Assembly (NCBI GenBank): GCA_023391905.1
Contig: JAEWAD010000109.1
Coordinates: 1 to 7,853 of the forward strand
From: Pseudomonadota bacterium
Lineage (GTDB): Bacteria; Pseudomonadota; Alphaproteobacteria; Rhizobiales; Kaistiaceae
Reading direction: 5' to 3'
DNA length: 7,853 bases
Part shown: positions 1 through 5,899 of the stretch, piece after piece
Numbering within the stretch: the first letter of the stretch is position 1
How the letters are laid out: each line of letters starts with the position of its first letter
Program-made: the position numbers and the translations under genes
The notes under the pieces: model-generated
Databases searched by the model: none
What the model was told of the DNA's origin: nothing
The model's input: the letters and a program-made list of their open reading frames with translations, nothing else

Positions 1-24
1 CGCCGCCTGCTGGCGATCGCTTGA
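1..24 (+). CDS. C-terminal tail of an upstream gene (partial)
   Basis: The first eight codons read R-R-L-L-A-I-A-stop, in the same frame as the XdhC gene that starts 18 bases later. The only support is this open frame, its position and the tight spacing to a strong ribosome binding site. In related clusters the gene before the XdhC pair is often a CoxE-like von Willebrand factor A protein, so that is the likeliest identity, but seven residues cannot show it. Confidence 0.4.
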   Translation, partial: RRLLAIA

Positions 25-42
25 CGGAGGAGGGAGGGAACG

Positions 43-384
<342 letters not shown>

Positions 385-1107
385 GTGGACCGCTTCACGC
401 TCAGCGCCCTGAACGAGGCGCGCCGGCAGCGCCAGGCCGCCATTCTCGTCACCAATATCGCCTCGGGCGTCGTCCGGCTGTTCCGCGAGGACGACGCCGG
501 CCTGGAGCTGATGATCGAGCCGGCGCTGGCCGCGCTGCTGCCGGAGCGCTTCCGCTCGGCCCGCTCCGGCCTGGTGCAGACGCCGGAGGGCGACGAGTTC
601 TTCCTGACCGTGCATGTGCCGCCGCCGCGCCTCGTCGTCATCGGCGCGGTCCACATCTCGCAGGCGCTGGCGCCGATGGCCCGCATCGCCGGCTTCGACG
701 TGACGATCATCGATCCGCGCACGGCATTTGCGACGCCGGAGCGCTTCGCCGGCAGCAATCTGGTCGCCGAATGGCCGGAGGACGTGTTGCAGCGCCTGCC
801 GCTCGACGCCTTCACGGCCGTCGCGGCGCTGACGCATGATCCGAAGATCGACGACATGCCGCTCCGCGCGGCGCTCGAGGCGAACTGCTTCTATGTCGGC
901 GCGCTCGGCAGCCGCAAGACGCATGCGAAGCGGCTGGAGCGGCTCGGCGAGGCCGGCGTCGCGCCGGAGGCGCTTGCGCGGGTCCGCGCGCCGATCGGGC
1001 TCGCGATCGGCGCGCAATCGCCGGCCGAGATCGCCGTCTCGGTGCTCGCCGAGGTGATCGACGCGCTGCGCAAGCGCGGCGTCGCGAGCGCGGGAACGGA
1101 GCCGTGA
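385..1107 (+). CDS. XdhC family protein with C-terminal Rossmann-like domain
   Basis: A 240-residue protein. Residues 1-78 form a variable N-region. Residues 80-230 match the XdhC C-terminal domain: RLVVIGAVHIS (82-92, the nucleotide-binding-type loop), FDVTIIDPR (104-112), THDPKID (150-156), GALGSRKTH (172-180) and PIGLAIGAQSPAEIAVSVLAEVI (203-225, described here by its PIGL...AEIA core). The loop reads GAVH rather than the GAGH of textbook XdhC. The inferred role is handling or insertion of molybdenum cofactor for a xanthine dehydrogenase/CO dehydrogenase-like enzyme. The GTG start follows directly after the TAA of the preceding XdhC gene with no spacer, so translation is probably coupled. 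Its own stop overlaps the start of the next gene by four bases (GTGA). Confidence in the family is high; the specific client is unknown. Confidence 0.88.
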   Translation: MDRFTLSALNEARRQRQAAILVTNIASGVVRLFREDDAGLELMIEPALAALLPERFRSARSGLVQTPEGDEFFLTVHVPPPRLVVIGAVHISQALAPMARIAGFDVTIIDPRTAFATPERFAGSNLVAEWPEDVLQRLPLDAFTAVAALTHDPKIDDMPLRAALEANCFYVGALGSRKTHAKRLERLGEAGVAPEALARVRAPIGLAIGAQSPAEIAVSVLAEVIDALRKRGVASAGTEP

Positions 1108-2714
1108 AGTTCGGGCCGGTTCCCGTCGTCGAGGCCGGAGGAACCATCCTCGCCCATTCGCTCGCCTTCGACGGCCGCACCCTGCGCAAAGGCACGCGGC
1201 TCGACGCTGCCCATCTCGCGGCGCTCGCGGCGGCCGAGGTCGAGACGGTGGTGGTGGCGCGGCTCGAACCGGGCGACGTGCACGAGGACGAGGCGGCCGC
1301 GCGGCTCGCCACCGCCGTTGCCGGGCCGGGGGTCACGGTCGATGCACCGTTCACCGGCCGCGCCAACCTGCACGCCAGCGCGAACGGCATCCTGGTCGTC
1401 GACCGCGCCGCGATCGACGCCTTCAACCGCGCCGATCCGGCGATCACGCTGGCGACGCTCGCCGCCCATGCGCCGGTGACGGCGGGACAGATGGTCGCCA
1501 CGGTGAAGATCATTCCGTTCGCCGTGCGACACGATCCGCTGGAAGCGGCGGAGCGGATCGCGGCGGCGGCGGCGCTGGTCCGCGTCGCGCCCTACCGGCC
1601 GCTGAAGGTCGGTCTGGTCGCCACGGTGCTGCCGAGCCTCAAGCCGTCGGTGATGGACAAGACCCGCCGCATGACCGAGGCGCGGCTGAAGCCGGCCGGA
1701 GCCACGCTGATCGCCGAGCGGCGGGTGGCGCATGACGCGGATGCCATCGCCGCCGCGCTGTCCGAGCTGGCGCGCGAGGGGGCCGAGCTTTCGATCGTCT
1801 TCGGCGCCTCGGCCATGGTCGACGCCGACGACGTCGTGCCGGCCGGCCTGCGCACGGCCGGCGGGCGCGTGCTGCATCTCGGCATGCCGGTCGATCCCGG
1901 CAATCTGCTGCTGCTCGGCGAACTCGGCGGGAGGCCGGTGATCGGCGCGCCGGGTTGCGCCCGCAGCCCGCGCGAAAACGGCTTCGACTGGGTGCTCGGC
2001 CGCCTGCTGGCGGGGCTCCAGGTGGGGCCGGAGGAGATTTCCGGCCTTGGCGTCGGCGGGCTCTTGATGGAGATCGCCTCGCGGCCGCAGCCGCGCGAGA
2101 CGCCGGAGCCGAAGGCGCCGAAGGTGGCCGCGCTGGTGCTGGCGGCGGGCCAGGGGCGGCGGATGGGCGGACCGAACAAGCTGCTCGCCGAATATCGCGG
2201 GCGCAGCGTGGTGCGGACCGTCGTCGACGCCGCCCGGGCGAGCCGGGCCGCGTCGGTCACGGTGGTGACCGGGCATCGCCGCGCGGATGTGGAGGCGTCG
2301 CTCGCCGGGACCGCGGTCCAGTGGGTGCACAACCTCGACCACGAGGAAGGGCTCTCCACCTCGCTCCGGCAGGGCGTCGCCAGCCTCGCCGACGATGTCG
2401 ACGGCGTGCTGGTGATGCTGGCCGACATGCCGCTGCTGACGGCGCCGATCCTCGACCGGCTGATCGCCGCCTTCGATCCGGCCGCCGAGCGGCTGGTGGT
2501 CGTGCCGACGCATGACGGCAAGCGCGGCAATCCGGTGCTCTGGTCGCGCGCCTTCTTCGCCGAGCTGCAGGCGATCGAGGGCGACACCGGCGCGCGGCAC
2601 CTGATCGGCGCCCATGCCGACGCCGTCGTCGAGGTCGAGATCGGGCCCGAGGTGGCGCTCGATCTCGATACGCCCGAGGCGCTCAGGGCGGCCGGCGGCA
2701 CGCTGCCGGCCTGA
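1104..2714 (+). CDS. Molybdopterin-binding / MocA-MobA-like nucleotidyltransferase fusion
   Basis: A 536-residue two-domain protein. The N-terminal half (about 1-330) resembles MoeA/MogA-type molybdopterin-binding proteins: residues 167-300 carry GASAMVDADDVVPAGL (234-249), HLGMPVDPGNLLLLG (258-272) and GAPGCARSPRENGFDWVL (281-298). The C-terminal half (about 340-536) is an NTP-transferase like MocA/MobA: LAAGQGRRMGGPNKLL (346-361), HEEGLSTSLRQG (413-424), MLADMPLL (438-445), KRGNPVLW (473-480), GDTGARHL (493-500) and LDLDTPEAL (519-527). Together these suggest one polypeptide that binds molybdopterin and attaches a nucleotide, probably CMP as in MocA, giving the dinucleotide cofactor of xanthine dehydrogenase-family enzymes. 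CTP versus GTP preference cannot be read here. The GTG start overlaps the upstream stop as GTGA, implying coupling to the XdhC pair. Databases often label such proteins 'glycosyltransferase family 2', which reflects the fold, not sugar transfer. Confidence 0.9.
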   Translation: MKFGPVPVVEAGGTILAHSLAFDGRTLRKGTRLDAAHLAALAAAEVETVVVARLEPGDVHEDEAAARLATAVAGPGVTVDAPFTGRANLHASANGILVVDRAAIDAFNRADPAITLATLAAHAPVTAGQMVATVKIIPFAVRHDPLEAAERIAAAAALVRVAPYRPLKVGLVATVLPSLKPSVMDKTRRMTEARLKPAGATLIAERRVAHDADAIAAALSELAREGAELSIVFGASAMVDADDVVPAGLRTAGGRVLHLGMPVDPGNLLLLGELGGRPVIGAPGCARSPRENGFDWVLGRLLAGLQVGPEEISGLGVGGLLMEIASRPQPRETPEPKAPKVAALVLAAGQGRRMGGPNKLLAEYRGRSVVRTVVDAARASRAASVTVVTGHRRADVEASLAGTAVQWVHNLDHEEGLSTSLRQGVASLADDVDGVLVMLADMPLLTAPILDRLIAAFDPAAERLVVVPTHDGKRGNPVLWSRAFFAELQAIEGDTGARHLIGAHADAVVEVEIGPEVALDLDTPEALRAAGGTLPA

Positions 2715-2741
2715 GCGGACTTCAGCGGAATGCCCGAGCCA

Positions 2742-2820
2742 GCCCCTCATCCGGCCCTTCCGAGCGCGATCTCAGGTGTGGTGGCTCCTCACCTCTCCCT
2801 CAGGGAGAGGTGAAGGACGG
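2742..2820. repeat. Dispersed palindromic intergenic element (REP-like)
   Basis: The 116-base gap between two convergent genes contains CCCCTCATCCGGCCCTTC (2744-2761), then a divergent middle, then a palindromic end. From general familiarity with rhizobial genomes, the CCCCTCATCCGGCCCTTC opening and CTCTCCC/GGGAGAG end resemble a common dispersed intergenic palindrome in this group. Copy number cannot be seen from one window. It may also serve as a transcription barrier between the converging units. Confidence 0.5.
2789..2813. terminator. Perfect 11-bp inverted repeat between convergent genes
   Basis: TCACCTCTCCC (2789-2799) and GGGAGAGGTGA (2803-2813) are exact reverse complements around a TCA loop. 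The hairpin lies 75 bases after the molybdopterin/nucleotidyltransferase stop and 18 bases beyond the DUF899 stop, so it could end both transcripts. Neither strand shows a T-tract after the stem, so it is not a canonical intrinsic terminator. The structure is certain; the terminator role is inferred. Confidence 0.55.
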
Positions 2821-2830
2821 TGATGCGATC

Positions 2831-3583
2831 CTAGTCGGCGCAGCAGCTGTGGGCGGCGGCGGGGCGATCCTCGTAGCGGTCGTGCAGCCGGACCCAGTCC
2901 ATCGTCGAACGCTCGTTCCGCCCCTTCGGCGTGAGGTCGAGGATGTTGTGGGCACCCAGCAGGATGTCGACGCCGCGCGCATAGGACGAGTAGGTGTGGA
3001 AGATCCGACCGTCCGCGCCCTTCACGAACACGCTGATGCCGTGATGTTCGTCCGGCGCGCCGTCGTGGAGCTCGTAGTTGTATTCGTAGCGTCCGGCGGC
3101 GCCTTCCGCCTCGGACGGGTAGACCTGGTAGTCGACGTTGAAGTCGCTGCCGGCCGAGGACACCCATTTGAACTTCCAGCCCATCCGTTTCCGGAACGCC
3201 TGGAATTCGGCATAGGGCGCGCGCGAGGCGGCGACCAGCGTCACGTCGTGATGGGCAAGATGCAGGTTGGCGCCGTCGAAATGGTCGGCGGTGAAGGAGC
3301 AGCCGACGCAGCCTTCCTTCCAGTCCGGGCCGAACATGAAGTGGTAGACGATCAGCTGGCTGCGGCCGTCGAAGAGGTCGGCCAGCGTCTCGCGGCCGTC
3401 CGGCCCTTCGAAGACATAGTCCTTGTCGACTTCGACCCAGGGCAGGGCGCGCCGCTCGGCGCTGAGCTGGTCGTGGAGATGGGTCACTTCCCGTTCGCGG
3501 GCGAGATGCGCCTTGCGGGCGGCGCGCCATTCCTCGCGCGAGACGATGCGGGGGGCGGGCGTCGATCGGTCGAGCATGTTCAT
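2831..3583 (-). CDS. DUF899 family thioredoxin-like protein
   Basis: A 250-residue protein matching the DUF899 family. Recognisable parts are the N-terminal helix with SREEWRAARKAHLAREREVT (15-34), LPWVEVDKDYVFEGPDG (47-63), the LIVYHFMFGPDW strand (77-88), a CxxC in EGCVGCSF (90-97), WKFKWVSSAGSDFNVDY (136-152) and a C-terminal run HDRYEDRP...SCCAD. The fold is thioredoxin-like and the CxxC sits where a redox-active pair would be, but no reaction is established for the family. I chose the ATG at 3583 because an AGGAGG (3594-3599) lies ten bases upstream; an ATG 11 codons earlier has no such site, and a second ATG lies two codons in. It follows the ArsR/SRPBCC pair on the same strand after a 170-base gap, so it may be read from that promoter or its own. 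The Cys pair near the C-terminus (247-248) is worth noting. Confidence 0.88.
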   Translation of the reverse strand: MNMLDRSTPAPRIVSREEWRAARKAHLAREREVTHLHDQLSAERRALPWVEVDKDYVFEGPDGRETLADLFDGRSQLIVYHFMFGPDWKEGCVGCSFTADHFDGANLHLAHHDVTLVAASRAPYAEFQAFRKRMGWKFKWVSSAGSDFNVDYQVYPSEAEGAAGRYEYNYELHDGAPDEHHGISVFVKGADGRIFHTYSSYARGVDILLGAHNILDLTPKGRNERSTMDWVRLHDRYEDRPAAAHSCCAD

Positions 3584-3653
3584 TTTGGAAACTCCTCCTG
3601 AAAACTGTCCTTCCATGTCGGCGGCGCATCGGGACGCGCACGCCGGGGCATTC

Positions 3654-3672
3654 GGCCGGGCAGGGCCCGGTC
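3654..3672. other. GC-rich hairpin in the SRPBCC-DUF899 gap
   Basis: CCGGGC (3656-3661) and GCCCGG (3665-3670) pair perfectly around an AGG loop, extendable by a G-T wobble and a G-C pair. It lies in the 170-base gap upstream of the DUF899 gene. No T-tract follows on the minus strand, and such short GC stems arise easily at this base composition, so a role is unproven. Confidence 0.3.
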
Positions 3673-3722
3673 GTCATCGGCAGGACGGGCCCGCCAAACG
3701 CAATGGAGTGTTGTGGATCGCG

Positions 3723-3743
3723 CGGCGGCCTTTTGGACCGCCG
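3723..3743 (-). terminator. Stem-loop just after the SRPBCC gene
   Basis: CGGCGG (3723-3728) and CCGCCG (3738-3743) are exact reverse complements, with two further inner C-G pairs possible around a four-base loop if one base is bulged. On the minus strand it begins ten bases past the SRPBCC stop, where a terminator or attenuator before DUF899 would sit. There is no T-tract, so this is a weak call. Confidence 0.3.
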
Positions 3744-3753
3744 TCGCCGGACC

Positions 3754-4212
3754 CTACTTCTTCGTGCCGCGCGTGACGAAGCGCTCGAGCCGGTCGACGA
3801 CGCCGGTCCAGCCCTTCTCGTGGCTGGCGCGGGTCGGCTCGTCGGCGAGGAGCGCGTGCGTCAGGGTCAGCATCGTGCCGCCTTCCTCGCCGCGCATGGT
3901 GATCGTCATCAGCGTCTTCTGGTCGGGCTCGCGGTCCCAGATCCAGGTGAAGACGAGCTTCTCGTCCGGGACGATTTCCTGGAACTGGCCGGTCGCCGCA
4001 TGGGTCTCGCCGTCCTCCGTCCGGAAGCTCAGGCGAAAGCCGCCACCGATCCGCAGGTCCGTCTCCGCCTCGACGCTGCCGTCGACGGTCTCGTGCGGGC
4101 CCCACCAGTGCACGAGCTTGGACGGGTCGGTCCAGGCCTTGAAGATGCGGGCGGGCGACGCCTTGATCTGGCGCTTGATCGTGACGCTCGGCAGGGTGGC
4201 AGTGTCGGTCAT
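3754..4212 (-). CDS. SRPBCC / AHSA1 domain protein
   Basis: A 152-residue START-like (SRPBCC) protein of the AHSA1 family. It opens with VTIKRQIKASPARIFKAWTD (10-29), the usual first strand and helix, continues with LVHWWGP (33-39), the GGGFRLSF strand (56-63), a FTWIWDRE strand (88-95) and ends with the long C-terminal helix GWTGVVDRLERFV (134-146). The fold makes a hydrophobic pocket that binds a small ligand or client protein; the ligand is unknown. The ATG overlaps the stop of the ArsR gene as ATGA, so the two are translated together and the pair is a common bacterial arrangement. By inference the protein and repressor belong to one stress- or ligand-responsive unit, with DUF899 downstream. 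Length is normal for the family. Confidence 0.9.
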   Translation of the reverse strand: MTDTATLPSVTIKRQIKASPARIFKAWTDPSKLVHWWGPHETVDGSVEAETDLRIGGGFRLSFRTEDGETHAATGQFQEIVPDEKLVFTWIWDREPDQKTLMTITMRGEEGGTMLTLTHALLADEPTRASHEKGWTGVVDRLERFVTRGTKK

Positions 4213-4544
4213 GTCGGGTCGTTCTCCACGAAGTCCGCGAGGCGGTCGAGCTGCGCCGACCAGAAGCGTTGATAGAAGTCGAGCCAGGCCATCGCGTCGG
4301 CGAGCGGCGCGGCGTTCAGCCGGCAGGTGACCGTGCGCCCGGACTTCTCGCGGCGGATCAGGCCCGCGTCCGAGAGGACGTTCAGGTGCTTCATGATCGC
4401 CGGCAGCGATACCGGGAACGGCTCGGCCAGATCGCTCACCGAGACGCCGTCCTCGCGACCAAGACGGGCGAGCAGGGCGCGCCGGGTCGGGTCCGCCAGG
4501 GCGGAAAAGGTGCGGTCGAGATCGACTTCGCTATACTTAACCAT
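4209..4544 (-). CDS. ArsR-family winged-helix repressor
   Basis: A 111-residue ArsR-type regulator. It starts MVKYSEVDLDRTFSALADPT (1-20), typical of the subgroup paired with SRPBCC genes, with the winged helix-turn-helix at about 36-76: VSDLAEPFPVSLPAIMKHL, then LSDAGLIRREKSGR and a beta wing. The ELCVCDL metal site of classical ArsR/SmtB is absent and only one Cys (74) is present, so a metal sensor is unlikely; the inducer cannot be named. The ATG at 4544 is the only reasonable start: an in-frame TAA lies four codons upstream (only CTT, AAC and CAC between), there is no ribosome binding site, and the next Met is at residue 51, inside the DNA-binding domain. An exact palindrome overlaps the start codon, which points to autorepression. 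Confidence 0.92.
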   Translation of the reverse strand: MVKYSEVDLDRTFSALADPTRRALLARLGREDGVSVSDLAEPFPVSLPAIMKHLNVLSDAGLIRREKSGRTVTCRLNAAPLADAMAWLDFYQRFWSAQLDRLADFVENDPT

Positions 4545-4554
4545 GTGGTTAAGT
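4535..4554. promoter_or_regulatory. Palindromic operator over the arsR start codon
   Basis: ACTTAACCA (4535-4543) and TGGTTAAGT (4546-4554) are exact reverse complements separated by two bases. The site spans the ATG and first three codons of the ArsR gene and touches its probable -10. Dyads of this size and AT-rich makeup, standing out in GC-rich surroundings, are typical ArsR-family binding sites. That its own product binds here is inferred from position. Confidence 0.75.
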
Positions 4555-4580
4555 TAATGCGTCTGGGCCGATGGTGTCAA
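4552..4580 (-). promoter_or_regulatory. Promoter of the arsR-SRPBCC operon
   Basis: On the minus strand a perfect TTGACA (4580-4575) is followed after 17 bases by TTAACT (4557-4552), a weak -10 matching three of six consensus bases. Transcription would begin about seven bases later, at or next to the A of the start codon (4544), giving a leaderless message. The -10 overlaps the palindromic operator, so a bound repressor would block polymerase. Confidence 0.55.
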
Positions 4581-4658
4581 GGGGGCCGTCCTGCGGGCCG
4601 CCAGAGCTGGCGCCAGGGCGGGCCGAGGGTCTTTTGGCAGCACTCGAAAGGATGGCTG

Positions 4659-4706
4659 CTAAATATCTGATTTCAATCGATAAATTGCAGTTTGCGATTG
4701 CTTTTT
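4659..4706. promoter_or_regulatory. AT-rich block upstream of the usg-like gene
   Basis: These 48 bases are about 29% GC in an otherwise very GC-rich window and lie in the 225-base gap between the divergent arsR and usg-like genes. The block probably holds the promoter for the plus-strand gene, but I cannot pick a convincing -35/-10 pair; TTGGCA (4634-4639) with TAAATA (4660-4665) has too long a spacer. A GC-rich 10-base palindrome, CTGGCGCCAG, lies at 4607-4616. Confidence 0.35.
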
Positions 4707-4730
4707 CGGGGCGATGGCGAGACGATTCAG

Positions 4731-4747
4731 CATCCCGTCACGGGATG
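4731..4747 (+). other. Hairpin in the usg-like leader
   Basis: CATCCCG (4731-4737) and CGGGATG (4741-4747) pair perfectly around a TCA loop. The stem ends 22 bases before the usg-like ATG and outside its ribosome binding site (GAGG at 4761-4764). It could be an mRNA leader structure or a protein-binding dyad; no T-tract follows, so it is not an intrinsic terminator. Confidence 0.45.
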
Positions 4748-4769
4748 TTCGAAATGCGATGAGGTGCCC

Positions 4770-5036
4770 ATGCCGTCACCCCTGTTGCGCCAGCTGTCCG
4801 GGTATGGACTGACCACCGCCCATATCCTGTACCGGCTTCCCGATCACCCGCGCTTCCTGCAGAGCTATGTCTGGCAGGAATACGACCTGGCCCCGGATTT
4901 CCCGGAGCTGATCCGCTTCCTTGATTTCTGGCGGCGCGATCTCGACGGGGCGCTGCATTCGGTCCGCGTGGCGCATCACGGACTGATCGGCGCCGCGGAA
5001 TGCCGGATCGCGGCGGCGGAGTTCTCGCTCCATTGA
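4770..5036 (+). CDS. usg: Usg-like family protein
   Basis: An 88-residue protein that matches the Usg-like family nearly end to end. Family features are QLSGYGLTTAHILYRLPDHP (8-27), LQSYVWQEYDLAPDFPEL (30-47), LDFWRRDLDGALHSVRVAH (51-69) and a variable tail. The family is small, soluble and widespread in alphaproteobacteria, with no established biochemical role; database names hinting at a tryptophan-operon or dehydrogenase function should not be trusted. I chose the ATG at 4770 because the family begins just before the QL-GYGLTTA motif and GAGG sits five bases upstream; the frame stays open for 26 more codons upstream but that part is unlike the family. It is divergent from arsR and convergent with Anbu, so it is probably a single-gene transcript. 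Confidence 0.87.
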   Translation: MPSPLLRQLSGYGLTTAHILYRLPDHPRFLQSYVWQEYDLAPDFPELIRFLDFWRRDLDGALHSVRVAHHGLIGAAECRIAAAEFSLH

Positions 5037-5045
5037 GGGGGTGCC

Positions 5046-5064
5046 CGTCCGGCGACGACGGACG
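5046..5064. terminator. Possible shared terminator between usg-like and Anbu genes
   Basis: CGTCCG (5046-5051) and CGGACG (5059-5064) pair around a seven-base loop in the 40-base gap between two convergent stop codons. The position suits a bidirectional terminator, but there is no T-tract on either side and the stem is short. Confidence 0.35.
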
Positions 5065-5076
5065 AGCGGACCGGCC

Positions 5077-5820
5077 TCAGTCCTGCCCGTAGGGCGGGTC
5101 GGGGATCGCCTGGTGCGCGGCGCGCAGCGCCGCCGACCAGTGCGCCCGCAGATCGGCGAAATAGACGTCGCTCTCGTCGATGCGGTGCGACGTCTCGATC
5201 TTCAGCCCGTCGCGGCGGATGACGGCGATGTCGATCGGCATGCCGACGCCGAGGTTGGAGCGCAGCGTCGAATCCATCGAGATCAGGCCGAGCTTCAGCG
5301 TCTCCGAAAGATCCGTCTCGCAGGTGACGGCGCGGTCGAGGATCGGCTTGCCGTATTTGTGCTCGCCGATCTGCAGATAGGGCGTGTCGGCGGTGGCCTC
5401 GATGAAATTGCCGGCCGAATAGACCATGAACAGGCGCAGCCGCCCGCCCTTGACCTGGCCGCCGATCAGCATGGTGACGTCGAAGGCCGCCGCCTGCTGC
5501 TCCATCGACTTGCCGTGGATGCGGTAGACCTCGCGGATCGCGCGGCCGACGAACTGGGCCACCTTGAACATCGAGGAGACGGTGTGGATCGTCTCGATCT
5601 TGCCGGTCTCGGGGTTTTCCAGGCCGTCGCTCAGCACGTTCAGCACGGACTGGCTGACGGCGAGATTGCCGGCCGTGGCGATCGCGATCACGCGCTCGCC
5701 GTCGTTCTGGAAAAGATGCAGTTTCCGGTACGTCGCGATGTTGTCGAGCCCGGCATTGGTGCGGGTGTCGGCCAGCATGACCAACCCGTCGCGCACCAGA
5801 ATTCCAACGCAATAGGTCAT
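5077..5820 (-). CDS. Anbu, proteasome-like peptidase (bacterial proteasome homologue)
   Basis: A 247-residue Ntn-hydrolase of the Anbu type. It begins Met-Thr-Tyr-Cys; removal of Met would expose Thr2 as the nucleophile. Asp18 (in LADTRTNAG, 16-24) and Lys33 (in YRKLHLF, 31-37) match the proteasome/HslV Thr1-Asp17-Lys33 set, so the site looks intact. Other family motifs are ATAGNLA (48-54), SAGNFIEAT (135-143), TPYLQIGEHKYGKPILDR (146-163) and SMDSTLRSNLGVGMPIDI (181-198). Known Anbu proteins assemble into open, helical ring-like particles with no dedicated unfoldase; their substrate is not established. The frame is open further upstream, but I chose the ATG at 5820 because the catalytic Thr must follow the start, and because an AG-rich site (AGGACGAAGAG) precedes it. 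It is last of the cluster, 79 bases after the transglutaminase-like gene. It is not HslV: it is longer and no hslU is adjacent. Confidence 0.93.
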   Translation of the reverse strand: MTYCVGILVRDGLVMLADTRTNAGLDNIATYRKLHLFQNDGERVIAIATAGNLAVSQSVLNVLSDGLENPETGKIETIHTVSSMFKVAQFVGRAIREVYRIHGKSMEQQAAAFDVTMLIGGQVKGGRLRLFMVYSAGNFIEATADTPYLQIGEHKYGKPILDRAVTCETDLSETLKLGLISMDSTLRSNLGVGMPIDIAVIRRDGLKIETSHRIDESDVYFADLRAHWSAALRAAHQAIPDPPYGQD

Positions 5821-5852
5821 AAACTCTTCGTCCTGCCCAACCCCGGCCGGAG

Positions 5853-5880
5853 TTTTAGGGGAGTGGATTTGAGGTGCAAG
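5853..5880 (-). promoter_or_regulatory. Candidate internal promoter for Anbu
   Basis: The 79-base gap upstream of Anbu is the longest between it and its partner genes and is less GC-rich than its surroundings. On the minus strand CTTGCA (5880-5875) and CTAAAA (5858-5853), spaced 16 bases, loosely resemble alphaproteobacterial -35 and -10 boxes. Both are imperfect, so this is only a possibility. Confidence 0.22.
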
Positions 5881-5899
5881 CGAAATTCCGATGCCTCCC

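Noticed and set aside
891..2750. A 619-codon open frame antisense to the XdhC and molybdopterin/nucleotidyltransferase genes
   Set aside because: It is rich in Arg, Gly, His and Gln without any recognisable domain and lies wholly opposite two well-supported genes. Long empty antisense frames are expected in DNA this GC-rich.
2772..3677. A 301-codon minus-strand frame overlapping DUF899
   Set aside because: Its Arg/Pro-rich translation has no family features, while the DUF899 frame on the same strand matches its family throughout.
4209..4544. Arsenic or metal-resistance operon
   Set aside because: The regulator lacks the ELCVCDL-type metal site and no arsenate reductase, efflux or metal transporter gene is present.
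4692..4769. 26-codon N-terminal extension of the usg-like protein
   Set aside because: It is unlike the family, lies in the AT-rich leader and hairpin, and the start at 4770 has a GAGG site.
5077..5820. HslV of an HslUV protease
   Set aside because: The protein is about 70 residues too long, carries Anbu-specific motifs, and has the Anbu partner genes instead of hslU.
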